Positions 22,601-37,600 of a stretch of 64,000 nucleotides of DNA are shown here, piece by piece. Within the stretch, counting starts at the first letter, position 1. Each line of letters opens with the position of its first letter. Source of the stretch: Owenia fusiformis (lineage: Eukaryota > Annelida > Polychaeta > Sabellida > Oweniidae); the NCBI GenBank assembly GCA_903813345.2, contig CAIIXF020000003.1, positions 33,224,159 through 33,288,158 on the forward strand, given 5' to 3'. The position numbers were made by a program, and so were the translations under genes. Below the pieces are notes generated by a model that worked only from the letters and a program-made list of their open reading frames with translations, was not told the origin of the DNA and searched no databases.

Positions 22601-25600
22601 CTTGGGTCCGAGTTGTCCAGGGTCCGACTTGTCCTGGGTCCGAGTTGTCCGGAAACCATTATTTATATAGTGTGTATTTTTTCAATTCAACCAATCAGCT
22701 TTTAAATGCTTATTCCTGAATCTTATTCATCATTCTAACAAGGGGCAAAGTTAAATAAATATTCAAATATACTTCACATGCCACAAAATGTGTTGTTTTT
22801 AATTTCCAAAAATTAGTGATTGACAAAGATGGATGTTTAAATGCAAAATTGGATATAAAAAGATAGTTGTCGTGATTTTATTTGTGACAGAAAGATGTGT
22901 CAACCTGGGTATTCCAGGCCAAGCAACTCACCCAACTGCCTCAATTGATGGTCCATACACTACAACAGGTCGGTACATCAGATCTTTATCTAGAAATACA
23001 TGAGTGATCAAAGTAAAAGTCAATGATACATGAAATGAGGTATGGCAAGCTTGGTGTTAAATATCATCTTTGAGAAAGTTGATGATATGATGGATAAATG
23101 GACATCAATGAATTGAACAAACACATTTTTCATGTATTTGTTTTTATTTGTGACCTAAGTGATGAAGATGTTGTAGCTCTCTTCTAAAATAGTGCAATAA
23201 TGATTTAAGTTACACATTACATGTATGTTACAGGTGTCTCATACCTTAATTTGCAAACTTTTCTAATAACTACAGGTGTCTCATACCTCATTCTAGCAGT
23301 ATTTCTAATTTAACAGATTCCAACAGATTTTGGTTGAAATAATACAGCCAATGTCACTCACCATTCTTGTAGACTGAGATGTTAGTTTCTGATTCTTCTT
23401 CTATGACTTTTATTCTCTGACCTTGTACACCGAGCACTAGAATAATAGAAACATTGCTATCAGAAAAAAGATATAAAAAAAGTTGTTTCCCTGGAAATTA
23501 AAGTTCACAGTTCACAGAGGACAGTTATTCCAACATTTCTCCCTTTTACTGTGTTATACTATAGAGTATGAACAGTAACAAATAGTTAAATATACAATAC
23601 TGTGGTAAAGATACATGATTCAAAACAATTCATCAAATGTTTGAAAATTTCTTGTTAAATCTCGAAATCTCTTACAAGTAAGACTTGTGGAGTTAGATAC
23701 AAGTCTTAAATCACTTTTTAATGTACTTGTAATAATACATGGAGATAGCTATACGCCTTTAACCACATATTTAATGTAAATGTCTCATTTTTCAATGTAC
23801 TTACATCTACCCATGATAATGCTCTTTATTGTTAAGTGGTAAACATACTGTCCGCAGTTGTCCTCCCTGAAACAAATGTAATATTAAGATATGGAATTCA
23901 CATTACAACACAATGTGGTATTCATATTACAACAATATGGAATTCACATTACAACAATATGGAATTCACATTACAACACAATGTGGAATTCACCTTACAA
24001 CTATATGGAATTCACATTACAACACAATGTGGAATTCACATTACAACAATATGGAATTCACATTACAACAATATGGAATTCACATTACAACACAATGTGG
24101 AATTCACATCATAACAATATGGAATTCACATTACAACATAATGTGAAATTCACATTATAACAATATGAAATTCACATTACAACAATATGGAATTCACATT
24201 ACAACACAATGTGGAATTCACATTATAACAATATGAAATTCACATTACAACAATATGGAATTCACATTACAACAAAAATTTATTGATGTAAAAAATTAAG
24301 TAAAAGATTGAGTGGTCATTTTCAAACATCACATATAATACCACTTGCATGGAAATTAAAGCCGTTGGGCTTCAAACAGACAGAATCCTTCATCTACATG
24401 GTGAATCCATGTAAGTACAATCTGTTAATTGTAGATGACCTAGAATTGAAGCATTTTTGGCTTTCATCTGGTCTTTAACACACATGACTTACCACTGGGC
24501 TTTATCAGACGATGACTCACCACTGGGCTTTAACAGGTATGAGTTACCACCAGGCTTTAACAGACATGACTTACCACTGGGCTTTAACAGACATGGCTTA
24601 CCACCAGGCTTTAACAGATGATGACACACCACTGGGCTGTATCACATGATGACTTACCACTGGGCTTTATCAGATGATGACTTACCACTGGGCTTTAACA
24701 GACACAACTTACCACTGGGCTTTATCAGATATGTGGTTGATCACAGGGTCTTCCTTCTTCGGAGGAGGTTCATTTTTAACTTTTTGTTGTTGTTGTTGCT
24801 TTAGTAAGTCGTGTTGCTGAAAAAGCAAATTAAAAGTAAAGTCTACATATAGATATTTAGAAATATTTTTCAAAGCTGATGCTTCGTAGCGATGTAATGA
24901 ATTTGTTTGGTATAATGTACCACTTTAGAATAATTCACTTAGTTTATTGTTAATAATAACCTTATTGACAAATCTGTTGAAAAGATCAATTCCAGATGCA
25001 CATTATTGTTGAGTTTTGGACAAAATAGAATGACATGTGTCATATACTTGTACATTTATGATTATAACATTAAATATAGATAACTTAATACATGTATAAA
25101 TAAAATATATAAATATATGCAAAAAATAAATGAAGTAATATGCATTTGTGCTTTTTCAAAGTACATGTTTATGTAATTAAATTCAATATTGTTCAGTATA
25201 AATGATCAAAGTAAGGCAAAGGCGAAATATATTCCAGTTTCTAAAGAATTACATTCTAACAAATATAAGCACATTATGATAACATGACAGATTAGGACAC
25301 GAAACTAAATTAGGACAGAAATATGAATGTGCATCTTTTATCAAAGCAACAAAATGTATTAGTCTTGTAGTCTAAGTTAGTAGCTTTTATTCTTTTTTTA
25401 CAGGTGCTGATATACCAGGTATATATAATTTATCAATCTAGTTATACAGTGGTGAAGTGATATTAAAAAGTTGCTTAAAATCATTGAAAATGCATGCTAA
25501 TTTGACATTTTTAAACTGGAGTAAGTGCACCAAAATAATAGACAAAGTTACAAATCTCAAAGTGTTACAATACAAGCCTTTGTATAATACAGTCCCATTC

Positions 25601-28600
25601 TGACCACCATTTTTAAGAAATACAACATAAAATGTTGTATTAAAAACAGTGACCCCCCCCCCTCCCCCGTGCAACTCCCTCTCTCCCCTCTAACCTGCAC
25701 CCATTCCCTGGGGTTCTTCACGATAGACTGGCAGTACTCTGCAATCCGCGCTACAGCAAGGTTCCTCCCTTTGATTGGTCCTGAGATCTCAAATATCGCT
25801 ACCTCTGAATCGCCAAGACCTGAAATGAGATAAAGTAAGTTTCTTTCTAATCTTTAAATATACATTAAAGGATACTCAATACTGTATTAAGTGTGTCTGT
25901 TTGAACCAGTACATCTCAATATTTCACCGAGAATTTCAAATAAAGTAAAGCTTTTGTGATGGACATCAGCATTTTGTGGTTTGTTGATTGGTTCTTTGAG
26001 TTGATTTTGTTGAAATAATTTTTCATTTTTGTTTATCTAGTGTAACCATGGTGACTGCAAATTGACTCATGGGAAGGATTAGAGGAGACTCACCTTCAAT
26101 TCTTTGAATGGATGTATCTGTAGCCATGGCGATGAACCCACTGACTTTGTGTGTGAACACTGGAAAATTACAATTTACATTTATGAAACTTCGTTATCAT
26201 AAGTTATCACTAGGCAGCTGGCTATATATTTTATCTTATACCACTCTAAGTCCGATTACAGTCGTATAACATGGGTCTATAACAACGATATACAGTGGAG
26301 AGTGGTATATCGTCATCGTATACAACTCCTCCGTATACACTCCAGCGTATACCACTGTAGAAGTGCGTTCTGGGAACTAATGAATACTGACCAAAGAACG
26401 AGGTGTATGTTTTGTTACACATGATTTCCTAGAATCAAGTGACGTCATAAATGGTTCCCACATGATTTGCTAGAATCAAGTGACGTCATAAATGGATCGA
26501 GATCAACATCGGCATTACTGAGTTGGCTATGGGATATTTTTATGGTTTTTATAATTGTTATGATTGTGTTTGAATCAACTGTAATTGAACTTAGAGTGAA
26601 TATACAGAATGAACCATTATATAACCTCATATTATATCATACATTTGTATAAATGACCATAGGCCCATTTCTAAAGAATACCATGCATTGTGATTCCTTT
26701 TTTATTAGAGGGTTTGCTAAATAGCATTGTAATTTTCTTGAAGTCTCATTTTTAATGACATTTTAGGAGATTTGCATTTTAAACCATTTAATTTTTTTTG
26801 TTTGAAAAATCATAAATTTATTTGAGACATATCTCTACTTCTAGGTGATGAAAGAAAATGAAGACTCACCTTTAGAATCACGGATGGATATAGAGAATAT
26901 TGTTGTATCAGACCTGTAAAAAATAATAATAAATAGAACCATGAGTACTCAGTCTCACACAGTGAAAGCACATTCAAAAGAAATGGTTGAAGACACGTTT
27001 TTTTGGTAATAAAAGTGACAGCGATTTAAATTTTTTAAAGATATTTCGCTAAAAATTCTAGACATAACATATTTTTAACGAGTCAATGTTATACTTTTGT
27101 ATTAATAATGTAAAAGCAATATTTAAACATGAAAAATGGCAGCCATTCTGACATGTTTTGTCTAAATTTGAAGACGTTTAAAATCAAGTGCAATTCCAAG
27201 CAAAAAGCTTCTTTTTTTTAATTTTAGGAGATATTTTATCCAAACTTCCAGACACAATTGTTTCCCCATATACTTTAAGCTAACCGTGAAATTTTAAGCA
27301 AATCAATACAATAAAAAAAATCAGACTATGTCGAGAAGATATTCGTTAAAAATGCTTATTTACCACATTTTTGTACAGGGTGTCCAGAAAACCAGGACCA
27401 AAATAAAGTTGAATATTTCGGTCAATTTTACATATTTTGTCTTGAAATTTCTATATACTTGGTCTGGAGATGAACATCAAAGTAACATATGAGTTTAATT
27501 TATCCCTCACTAATCTTTCCCTCACTCTTTTGTGAATGTTCTTTAACCTAAATATTCTTCTGATGAATTAATTTCAATTTAAAAATACTTACTTTTTCTT
27601 TTTGTTGTCCTGAGGCTTGAATATGTCTTCTGCATCCATACGCAAACTAGACATCCTCTCAATAGGGGGCGACACTGTACTTGCACGAGAACTCTCGTAA
27701 CTGGAGCCTGATCCTTCTTCATCGAAATTCCTCATAAGCCATTCATCCCTCCACTTTTTCTTGGAAGGTCCCTTGTATTTATCATTAACAAGAGAAAGTT
27801 TACCAATGGACTCTTTTTCATAATAATTATGACCAACATCGTTTTCAGAATTACTTCTACGAAAGGCAATGTTGTCTTCGAGAGAATGAGGTCTTGCAGA
27901 TTTTGATGGTTTATTCTCGTGAATATTAGTTGTCAACTGGAGATTTTTAAGTTCATATTTCATTTTGGTCAAATCAACTGCAGGCGTATTTTGAACAGGA
28001 AACTGCAATGTCTTTTGGTTGTCCTCTTTGGTGACTAACCTTGTGATGTCATGAGCTTCTTTTGGTGTAAACTTATCAGTGTCATGATCAACAACGTCAT
28101 TTATGAATTCACAATCTGATTTTTTGCCATACAGTTCCTTTATAATCTGAATCTCATTATCCTCACTTACACTTTTCATGAACTTCTTCACTGAACGACT
28201 TGCTGTCAACTTCTTCTGGGGAATATTCAACTTTCGTTCATTGATCACCTTTTCAAGTGTGGCTAGAATTGGATTTATATTATCACTCCGTACTGGAATA
28301 TGACAAGGGGAGTCATAAACTGGAATATCAGGAGAGTCAATTTCAGACTCTTTGTCTTTGTTGTTACCATTCTGCAGGCATAACTCCTCCACTTGCTTCA
28401 CAAAGTTCAGTTTATCAATATTTGGTGGATTGTTGTTTGGTTCATAGGTGTCACCGTCTGCTTGAATATGTGGGGGTTCCCGTTGCAGTTCAGGGGCAAG
28501 TTTGATATTGAGGGTGTTATGGATCATTCTCTTTGATGCATATGTGCCGGCATCTCTGTTTTCAGCAGCCTGAAATTATAGTCAGTAATGATGGAAGAAC

Positions 28601-31600
28601 CTGAAAACAGAGCTGCAAAAGTGTATGCATTTGGTCTCGGGTCTGTTAATAATCTGGCTTTTATTTTGGCTTCTTTCAATTCAAAGATACCATACTAGAG
28701 ATTTAACTTATCCTGGTCTTAAAACTGATTGACCCGTAGATTTAGATTGTAGATTGTTCTTTTAATGTATGTTGAAAATGATTGGACTTATGTTTTTTTT
28801 CATTTATCTACATTAATGCGATTTTAAAGAACACCTTAATCCAAGCTTGTATAAGGTAATAACTGAATAAATTCAAATAACTTTAAACTGGTCAATCAAA
28901 TATTTTGGACTACACCATATTATTGTTATATTCTACATACTATGTAGTAGGGGTCAAACGGTTCAAAATTCCAACGGTTCGGTTCGGTCACGGTTTTTAG
29001 GTCCACGGTTCAGTTCTGACCACGGTTCTCGCGGGTCTCGTAAATACAGCTCATAAAGAAACAGGTTTTAGCTTTCTATCTAGCCTAGCCCAAGTCGGTC
29101 ACTTTCTATCCTGGTCCCACTATGCTTTTTTAAATTGACTTGACAAATTAAAGCAAAGTTTATTGGCCTAGTGGCCCACTTTAAATTTTAAACTTTAGAT
29201 TTTTGTTTGTCCTTGATAAGATTTCTGCTAGATAAGAGCAGTAACTTGAGGAAAAAATTTAGCCTAGGCTTAGAAAATATTTTTCTCACCGTGAAGATAC
29301 TTCATGACCTCCCTACAGATTATGTATGTTGATACATTGTCCTCTGATTTCCCATTGTATATACATTTGTATATCTTGGATTGCTTCTAGTTTGGCTTAT
29401 AAAGTGTGTGGCCTCTTATATTTGGATGTTTCTCTGCCATGTTATTTTCAATAAGATTAACATGGCTGAAATTCTTCAAATTACAAGACGGCACAGGCTT
29501 ATTGCACAAAAAACTAAAAAATCTGAAATATACAAATGTCATTCATGTACATTATGAATATACTTTTCCATATATTATTGCACAATGGTCTCCCAATTTC
29601 TTATTTTTGCCGTTCTACTGACGAAATGAAGCAGTGAAATGGACTCTAGTCTGTCAAAGCAGCCATGCTGAATCAGCACAGATGGCGCTGCGATTGTGCG
29701 GGAGATTTAAACACAAATATGTTTCAAGTTTTTAACAAAGACATTAGTAATGTTATAATTTCTGTAATTGTAGTATTTTTTAAATAATATTGATTAAAAA
29801 CTAACTCATTATAACAGACAAAACACCTCCACGAAGCAAAATTAATTGTACTATGAATAGCGTAATCTGGCGAGACCAACTTCCGGTCTATTTGTATGTC
29901 ACAAAAATGTGAACAATTACTTGTCTATCGATTTGTGAGCGATCTATTTCATATATGGGTAAGAATTCAATGTTTTCTATTGCTATAAACATGTTTTTAA
30001 GGAATATATACATGAAGAATAAGTTCATGTCGAACGAAAGAGAGAATACTGAAATCTAAAAATTTCATTTTTCAATTTTTCCTCGAACCGTGGATGAACC
30101 GAATCTCATATTTATGAACCGAAAATACCGTCCTAGCATCATATACCGCGGTTAACCGTTTCACCCCTACTATGTAGTATAGGTTGTACAGGGTACCATT
30201 ACAGCACTTATATATTATTACAAGCTTAAGCAGCATCTCTACTGAACTACATATACATACTACTATATGCCATATCAGAGATATTATTAAATATATAAAT
30301 TACACAGCACATCAAAAGCAAAACAACAGAGGAAGGTAGAGCAATTTTCAAAAGATGTGAATTAAGATGTAAGCCTCAAATCACTTCAAGCAAATGATTA
30401 ACAGAAGCATTAAAGCCATTCAAAATGCAATGAAGATAGTTTTGAATAGTGAGACATACTGGATGAGTTTGGGTAGGCATTACTGTTGATCTCACACAGA
30501 AGCAAGCAATTCTAGGCAATCATATATATAAAAAGAGTATATGAATATCATGTACTGAACCTATAACATTAAATACATATACATATGCAGTGATCTCCAC
30601 TGGATTTTTCTCAAGTGGCTACACAATTCTCATTTTGGTCAAATTATTGGTCAAATTCATGATTTTTCTCATTTATAAGTAGGTGCAAATGGATTTTCAG
30701 GTGGGTACAAGCCTATTTTCAAAATCTCAGTTGTGTGCTATACCCACTTGCTTTAATGCTGTGGAGATCACTGCATACTCATAGTATGACTTATAAAAGG
30801 GTTGAAGTACAAGTACATTTGGTCATTCATACAAGAGATTGAAAACGTGGTGTCTAATTGTCAAGATTTGTGCAATAATATACAATTATTGACTTTTCCA
30901 GAGGTTTACTGTCAAAATTGTATCCCGAGACTGTAAACCGAGACCGTAGGTCGAGGTTTACAGTCGAGGGATATAATTTTGACAGTAAACCGAATGGAGA
31001 GGTCTATAATTGTTTTGTTAGTCCGAAGAATATCTTAGATTTTTCTGACCCTTGAAGTTGACTTGAAGTTGGATCCAGACCCTCGAGACGTTCATGTTGT
31101 ATTTCAGTATATCGGCAGTAAGTTCACTCAATGGAGTCAAATTACTCTACTGGACGAAGTCCACTAAAAGCTTTGTACAAAGTTTTAGATTTTTCTTCGT
31201 ATTTTGACTGTCTTTACTCTCTATAAAGAGACTAATAATATTCTCATCTTCAACATTTTTGAAACGGCTAGTGCTAGCGGCGGCCATTTTATCGTCTGAT
31301 AATGACGTCATTTTAGTGGAATGCTGGGAATATTATTCACCGGCAATGCATTGCGCGGTGTACAGTTAAAATTATTCACCGCTCGTTGACCAATCAAAAT
31401 CGAGTATTTCAACTGAGGTACTAACAATGAGGTTTGTATTTCTAATTTAACCCCCTCCCATATGAAATTTAATAAAAGAATCAATTATTCATTAATGAAA
31501 TGTCATTTACCTTCCCATCTGAAGAAATTGACACTTAGACACCATTCTAAAATAAATAAATATATTTGCGTTTCGTAAACTCACCTCATCATAGATAGGG

Positions 31601-34600
31601 TACTTCTAAGTTGTGTTCACTTTACATAAATATAATGTTATACCAGTATCTGTGACTTCTTTGAAGCATATTTTCCATCATTTTACCATTATTCAATGGG
31701 GAATGTCCACCCTCTTTTGACCATTTTCAAAGACATTTGTGTCATCCAAAAAGACACAAATTGACATAAACACTGTTATAACAAGTAAAAGGCTAACACT
31801 CAAACTTTAGCATATTTTCTGAATTTGATAAGCAGGTTCTAGCAACCAATACTAATACTAATGATGAACCAAATATATGTCTGACAATATACAAATGTGG
31901 AAAGTTTATAAGCACAAAAGCAAAAGACAGAAAAAGCGTTAACCCTTTCAGTGCCAGATTATAATTTGATGACACTATACTATAGCAGCATGACGCAAAC
32001 AACAAGTAGTATTAACCCTTAGTAGACAATTCATAGAATTTTTATGTGGAAATTTGAAAAATGCAAAATGGAAAAATGTGTTGATTAAATTCTGCCTTTG
32101 TGTATATGAAGATTAGCAAACCAACAGCTTCAAATATTGTTGTTGAAACATGTAAAAGAAAAACAAGGTTTCATCAAATGCTGATCATCAGTAAATCTGA
32201 TGTGTATAAGTTCATATATGTGGTTCAATACTCCTATTCGCGATAAGAGTTCAGGTGGTAATTTACATAAATATCTCCCATGATGCATCGCTTTGGAAGG
32301 GACAAATTTTCATTGGCCCGCCGAACGAGTCGATTACTCTGAACGTTTCTCAGCTTCTGATCTTCCATCAGCCCTCAAGCATAGTTATATAATCCAATCT
32401 ATTCAATAATCAGATAGATAATCGGAGATTCAAAGTAACATTATTTATATTTCGTCTGAGCAATTTCTGGGATATCAGTGACGTAACTGGAATTAGACGG
32501 CATTTTCAACTACAGATTTCTTCGGATTTGGGGATTATAGCTCAAAAAGATTTGTCATATATCTTAATTACATACATACCTATCGTTTGTACAAATGAAA
32601 CTCTACATAAATGTTTAATAGAGCCGCAGTGCGGCATTGAAAATAGCACCCCTGAGTAATCCAATGGGAAAGAACACGGATGTAGACGAAGTTGTACCAT
32701 ACATGAGAGCTCTTCAAATGAGAGGTAGCTAAACTGAATGAAATTAAACGTTATCGCGTATTGGTATATTAGGGTTAACTGACTGTGCTTAATCAATATA
32801 GGAAACTTCATTCAATGGGAAGATCAACGCACATAAAAAGCAGTTAAAGCAACAAAATAGTGAGGAAAAGCAAAAGTCAATTGTCAATGTATTATGTTTT
32901 CATGAAACTATTCAATTTAAGATGGGGGGGGGGGTTGTTTTATAAAAACAACAACATTGTACACTGATAATAACACAACTCTGATGTTTGACATTTTGGG
33001 ATCAAAAAAGGGTGGAAAAGTTCATATTCTATATTATTTCATGAAAATAAATACTTTGACTTAACGAGTGTTCGCTGGTATCTGTCAACTGTTGGCTGAC
33101 CATAAAGTAACAATCAAACTGTCAGCCTACAGCCGGCAATTGATATCAGCAAATGCAACATTGGCCCATAGTTATACCATAGCACATATGTTATCAGTGG
33201 TACTCAGTGGTTTTACAACATTGAATGGTCTCAAGTGTATGTCACATCTAAATGCAGTATGTCACATCTACATACAGTATGTCACATCTAAACACAGTAT
33301 GTCACATCTAAATACAGTATGTCACATCTACATACAGTATGTCACATCTAAATACAGTATGTCACATCTAAATGCAGTGAAGTAGGGAAAAGCACATAAT
33401 AACAACACCTAAACTCACCTTGATGCGACAAATGCAATATGTGTCTGCCATGTGTAAATCTTTTAGTCCTAGTTATAATGATGGGGAAACAAGACATGTA
33501 CATTTATATAACATTAACACACACATAACATACATGTTCAAATTGATGCTTATCTGCAAGAAATATGTTGAAACAACATTGGTTAATTTATATCAAAAAT
33601 AGTTTGTGATTTTTGGGGGAATAAAATGGCTAACATTCTGATTAAAAAATCAGGTTCTTCATTACTCAGATGCGAGTAGGTGGTTACCAGTTTCGCCACC
33701 AGGTGGCTGATTCGGGGGATATTGAATATATTGAATATTCATCAATTTTAGTGGTTCACTTTTCATATTACCCTTATGTATCTGATAGTTATACAAATCA
33801 AAATATGTCCAGGAAAAGAAAATATTATCTGCCCATCACAAGAAAAGATATTTCACTTTTTGTGACTATACAACATGGGGTCTATGGGGAATCTCCCCGA
33901 CCTAGAAATCACATTTTAAAAGAAAATTAAGTTTTCAAAGTTGATAAACTCTTTTCAAAACCACATTTCTAGAACAAATTTTACTTGTAGATTCCAAATA
34001 TGACATCAGTTTGACTGAATTTTGAATTTTTAATAACGTACATCAATATTATTTCTACTCGCATCTAGTCTATTTGCAATTTATTCTCAAAAAATACAAT
34101 CTATATTTGTTCGAACCTAGATTATTCTATAGAAATTGCAACTATGTACATGCAATTATGATATATGCAACCTTTCAGCCAATTAAATGCTTGGAGATTC
34201 ATGTTACAGTACAGCAAATCCCACCAGAGAAACCAGAAATAACCAGGCAACTGGAGTATAACTGCACCTGTACCAAATTATGGCCATTTACAGGGTTGTC
34301 AAAAAAAGTGAACCCGTAAAACAAGCTGTATCTCCCATAAAACCTTCCTGCAAACATGCTAGAATATTAGCCCATTCAAGTAGGTTATAACTGAGATATA
34401 GCTCGTTGCAAAGAGTTCATTTTTTGAACCAACCTGCAGATTGATTTGAGCAGCCATTAGTATAAAAACACTTATTTTGAAAAACAAGTTGGTAAAAAGT
34501 AATAGCCAAAATATGATTGGTTGAATTGAACATTTCTTCTCGGGAATATGTCCTTATCCCTACCCAAATATTGTTTGGTGGAATAGAAGATGAAATTGAA

Positions 34601-37600
34601 AAGTGAATCCATAATGCAACACAATGCCATGCAAAGAACATGAGAATCTGTAAAGCTTGACATTGACCCCAATTCTACACACGGTACCGATACATTGAAC
34701 TGATACATTACATTCTGGCATAGGATCACAACAACATAACCCCCCCCCCCCCCCGCTGCCAGAATCTTAAAATAGATGAGGCATAAGGTAGATTGAGACA
34801 AATCCAGATAAGAGAGGCTGATTGAGCAAAATGGAATAAATAACAATCATTACAGCTCATTTTCAAAGTTTAAATTGAAAAATTACTGAAGTATTATTTC
34901 AGCATAATTTTGGCCGTGTAGCTGTCTCCCCTGCCTCATGTCTGGCTAGGACATTTATGGTAAAATTCCCTTGTTTTAGTAAAACCAAACAATCATCATT
35001 TTTTAAACTCTATCATGAAGCCTCATAGCCAGGGGAGCTTAACAGGGTTCAAGCAACCCTCCCGCATGACCCAAATTCCTTCAAAATCATACAGATATTT
35101 ATCATTCTGAGCACTTGTGAAGTGATTTGGGGCCTAAATTAAAACGATTGAACTGGACGGAATCTCCACAATGGTGAACACCTCATTGGTAAAGGTTGGC
35201 TATGGACTTGAGATCCTGTGCAAACTGAAATCTTCTGGGATCTAATCAACCTCATGTTATTCTAGAACTGCAGTGATTTAACAGGTTTAGTAAAAATTAT
35301 TAACATGGGGTCATTAAGTACAAAGTTGGTGAGTTATCTATTAAGAAATGTGCATCGGAAACTGATTCTTTCATCTTAACTTATCAAACATAAAAATAAA
35401 TTATGATCTTATTCTAAAGTGGTGTTTTAATGTTGGATGCATTTCCTCCATACACCATCCATACATTGATACTGTATGGTAGAAAAACATCTTCACACAA
35501 ATTCAGTGTTCATGAAATATTTGTTTTTGAAATGTACATTAAGTTTTCATCCCATAGGACTAGATAATTTCTCACGAAAATGTTTAATACAAATAAAACA
35601 GCAAATTTTGCAAAAATAGCATTCATGAAGATGAAAACACTGATGCTTAAGAACTAAATAAAACTGCAACCATGAAAAAACTAGTGCTGAATAAATGATA
35701 CTGTATTACTTACAAATCTAGCTTCCATCTGGGGATAGGCTTTGGTGTAAAACTCATGTCTTGGGCCATTAGGTTCCCAGTCATTGGCTCGCATTTCAAT
35801 AACTTCTAACAGACTCAAGCGATCTAGACCTGTAAGATCGGGTTGCCGGATAACACGACGCACTGCTTCAAATACAGGATCGAGACAAACTGCAACATAT
35901 GTATGTAACAATGTAACCATAGATACTAGTATTCCGTAATTCTGCGGCGTGGACGGAATTTGACAAAACTTCAATTTTTTGCAGAATCCCTGATTTTCAT
36001 GAAAATCCCGCGGAATTACCAGAATTTCCAGAAATTACATATTTTACGATCTCCTACCTTTGCGGGGTATTTGAAGAGTGTCTGTTTATGTCCAACAATC
36101 AATCATTATTGAGTACAAGTACGATTTCACCGTGAAATTCAACATTCTATCACGTTTAAATTCGCTAAAGCGAGTTCGCTAATGACGCGCAGTTCTTACC
36201 TAGAAAGTAGCTGACTTCCGTTTCCGTTTTCGATGGATTGCTACGTCAATTTTCATCGTTTTAAAAGATTGCAGAATTTGGAAAATTTGTGCAGAATTTC
36301 GATTTTCTCCTTGCAGAATTTGCTTTTTTTCTTGCAGAATTTTTTGCAGAATTTTAATTTTTTTCATGCAGAAAACTAGTATCTGTGTGTAACAGGCATT
36401 GACATTGAATGTATACTAGCATGGTAAGTGGTGGGACCAGAGCGGGACTTTGTGGGACTTGACTGGGACTTTAACTCATGAGGTCCCATGAGACTAAATT
36501 TGTAGATCTTACGTAGCATGGTCTTACCACTGGTCAGTATCTTATCAGGAAACACTGATAGTTGTTATGTTGTCTTTCAAAATGGCGGATTGAATTTGAC
36601 ACTTCTGTATTTTACTGCATGTTGACTTGAAATTCAGCCACATCCAAGTATACTTAACTGATAGATGTACATATTGATGTTTATAAAAGGAGCCTTATAC
36701 ATGTATAAGGTAATGGACTGAAGTATACACTGACAAGTACAATGAGCCCTTTGTGATTCATTAGAATTTAATTGGGCTCCATGGGATGTTGACAATTATG
36801 TTTTACATCTCTTGATAAAAACTCAATTAGTTGTCATAAATGTCACATACTTCGATATAAATTCAATTTTTTGGCTATCAAAATAAATGTATAAATATAT
36901 ATTTTTAACAATGATTATCAACAAACTTTGCCTTGACAAAGGCAATCAAGCTCATGATATTGTGATATCCACTAAGTATCCAACACCTGTGATTAGATAA
37001 GTCCTTGCTTTCCTGTAAAATTAAGTAGCCCTTACCTGAATTTATTCTGTCCATGAGTGGACCTTTCATCTGTATGGACTCACATATGGCCTGAATATCT
37101 GCATCAATGTAGTTCCCTTTCTCAAGTTCATATTCTATGGCTCTCACCCAATTCAACATACTCCCATCTAAAACAAATGCATTATGTGCTTGAATGTACA
37201 CACTTTATCAAATACAGCAATTACATTTACATGCATGTGGTAAGGTAGCAATATGTGTGTGCTCACTGCTCTAACAACATTTTCATGCTATCCAAAGGCA
37301 TAATTACAGTAATTAAATTTTAATTCAACACTCAATCCCTATGTTGTAAATTGCTTTAATTTGGTGCTATCTAATTTGGAGAATTGGGCTTTTGAAATTT
37401 TGGATGCTAGCGGATTGACCATCATCAATCGCTATTACTTACTTCACAGCTTGCCATTGATAAGAGAATTTTTCTCTCCTGGTATCAGATTGTTTTATCT
37501 AAACCAGTGGGGACTTTGTAGATGTTAGGAATATTTTAAAATTGACATTTTATCCATGTTTCAATCAAGATTGATCATGCAAGGTAACATGTAAAAAAGC

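Larger units (their letters stand above)
28570..35713 (-). other. KH gene intron 3 (7.1 kb), non-coding and rich in inserted elements
   Basis: It contains the hAT element, two foldbacks, a 20-bp minisatellite at 33238-33378 and a MITE at 33664-34066. No exon in a compatible phase was found, and the flanking exons join in phase 0 without one. Confidence 0.6.

Noticed and set aside
20785-22719. Frames reading the CTCGGACC minisatellites as protein
   Set aside because: They lie in the terminal repeats of the foldback element; no coding support.
23836-24160. Plus-strand frames rich in HITTQCGIHITT
   Set aside because: All three frames are open only because of the minisatellite unit; they are not genes.
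3238-33380. CRISPR arrays among the short regular repeats (for example 33238-33380)
   Set aside because: The repeats are contiguous tandem units without unique spacers, and the genome is eukaryotic.
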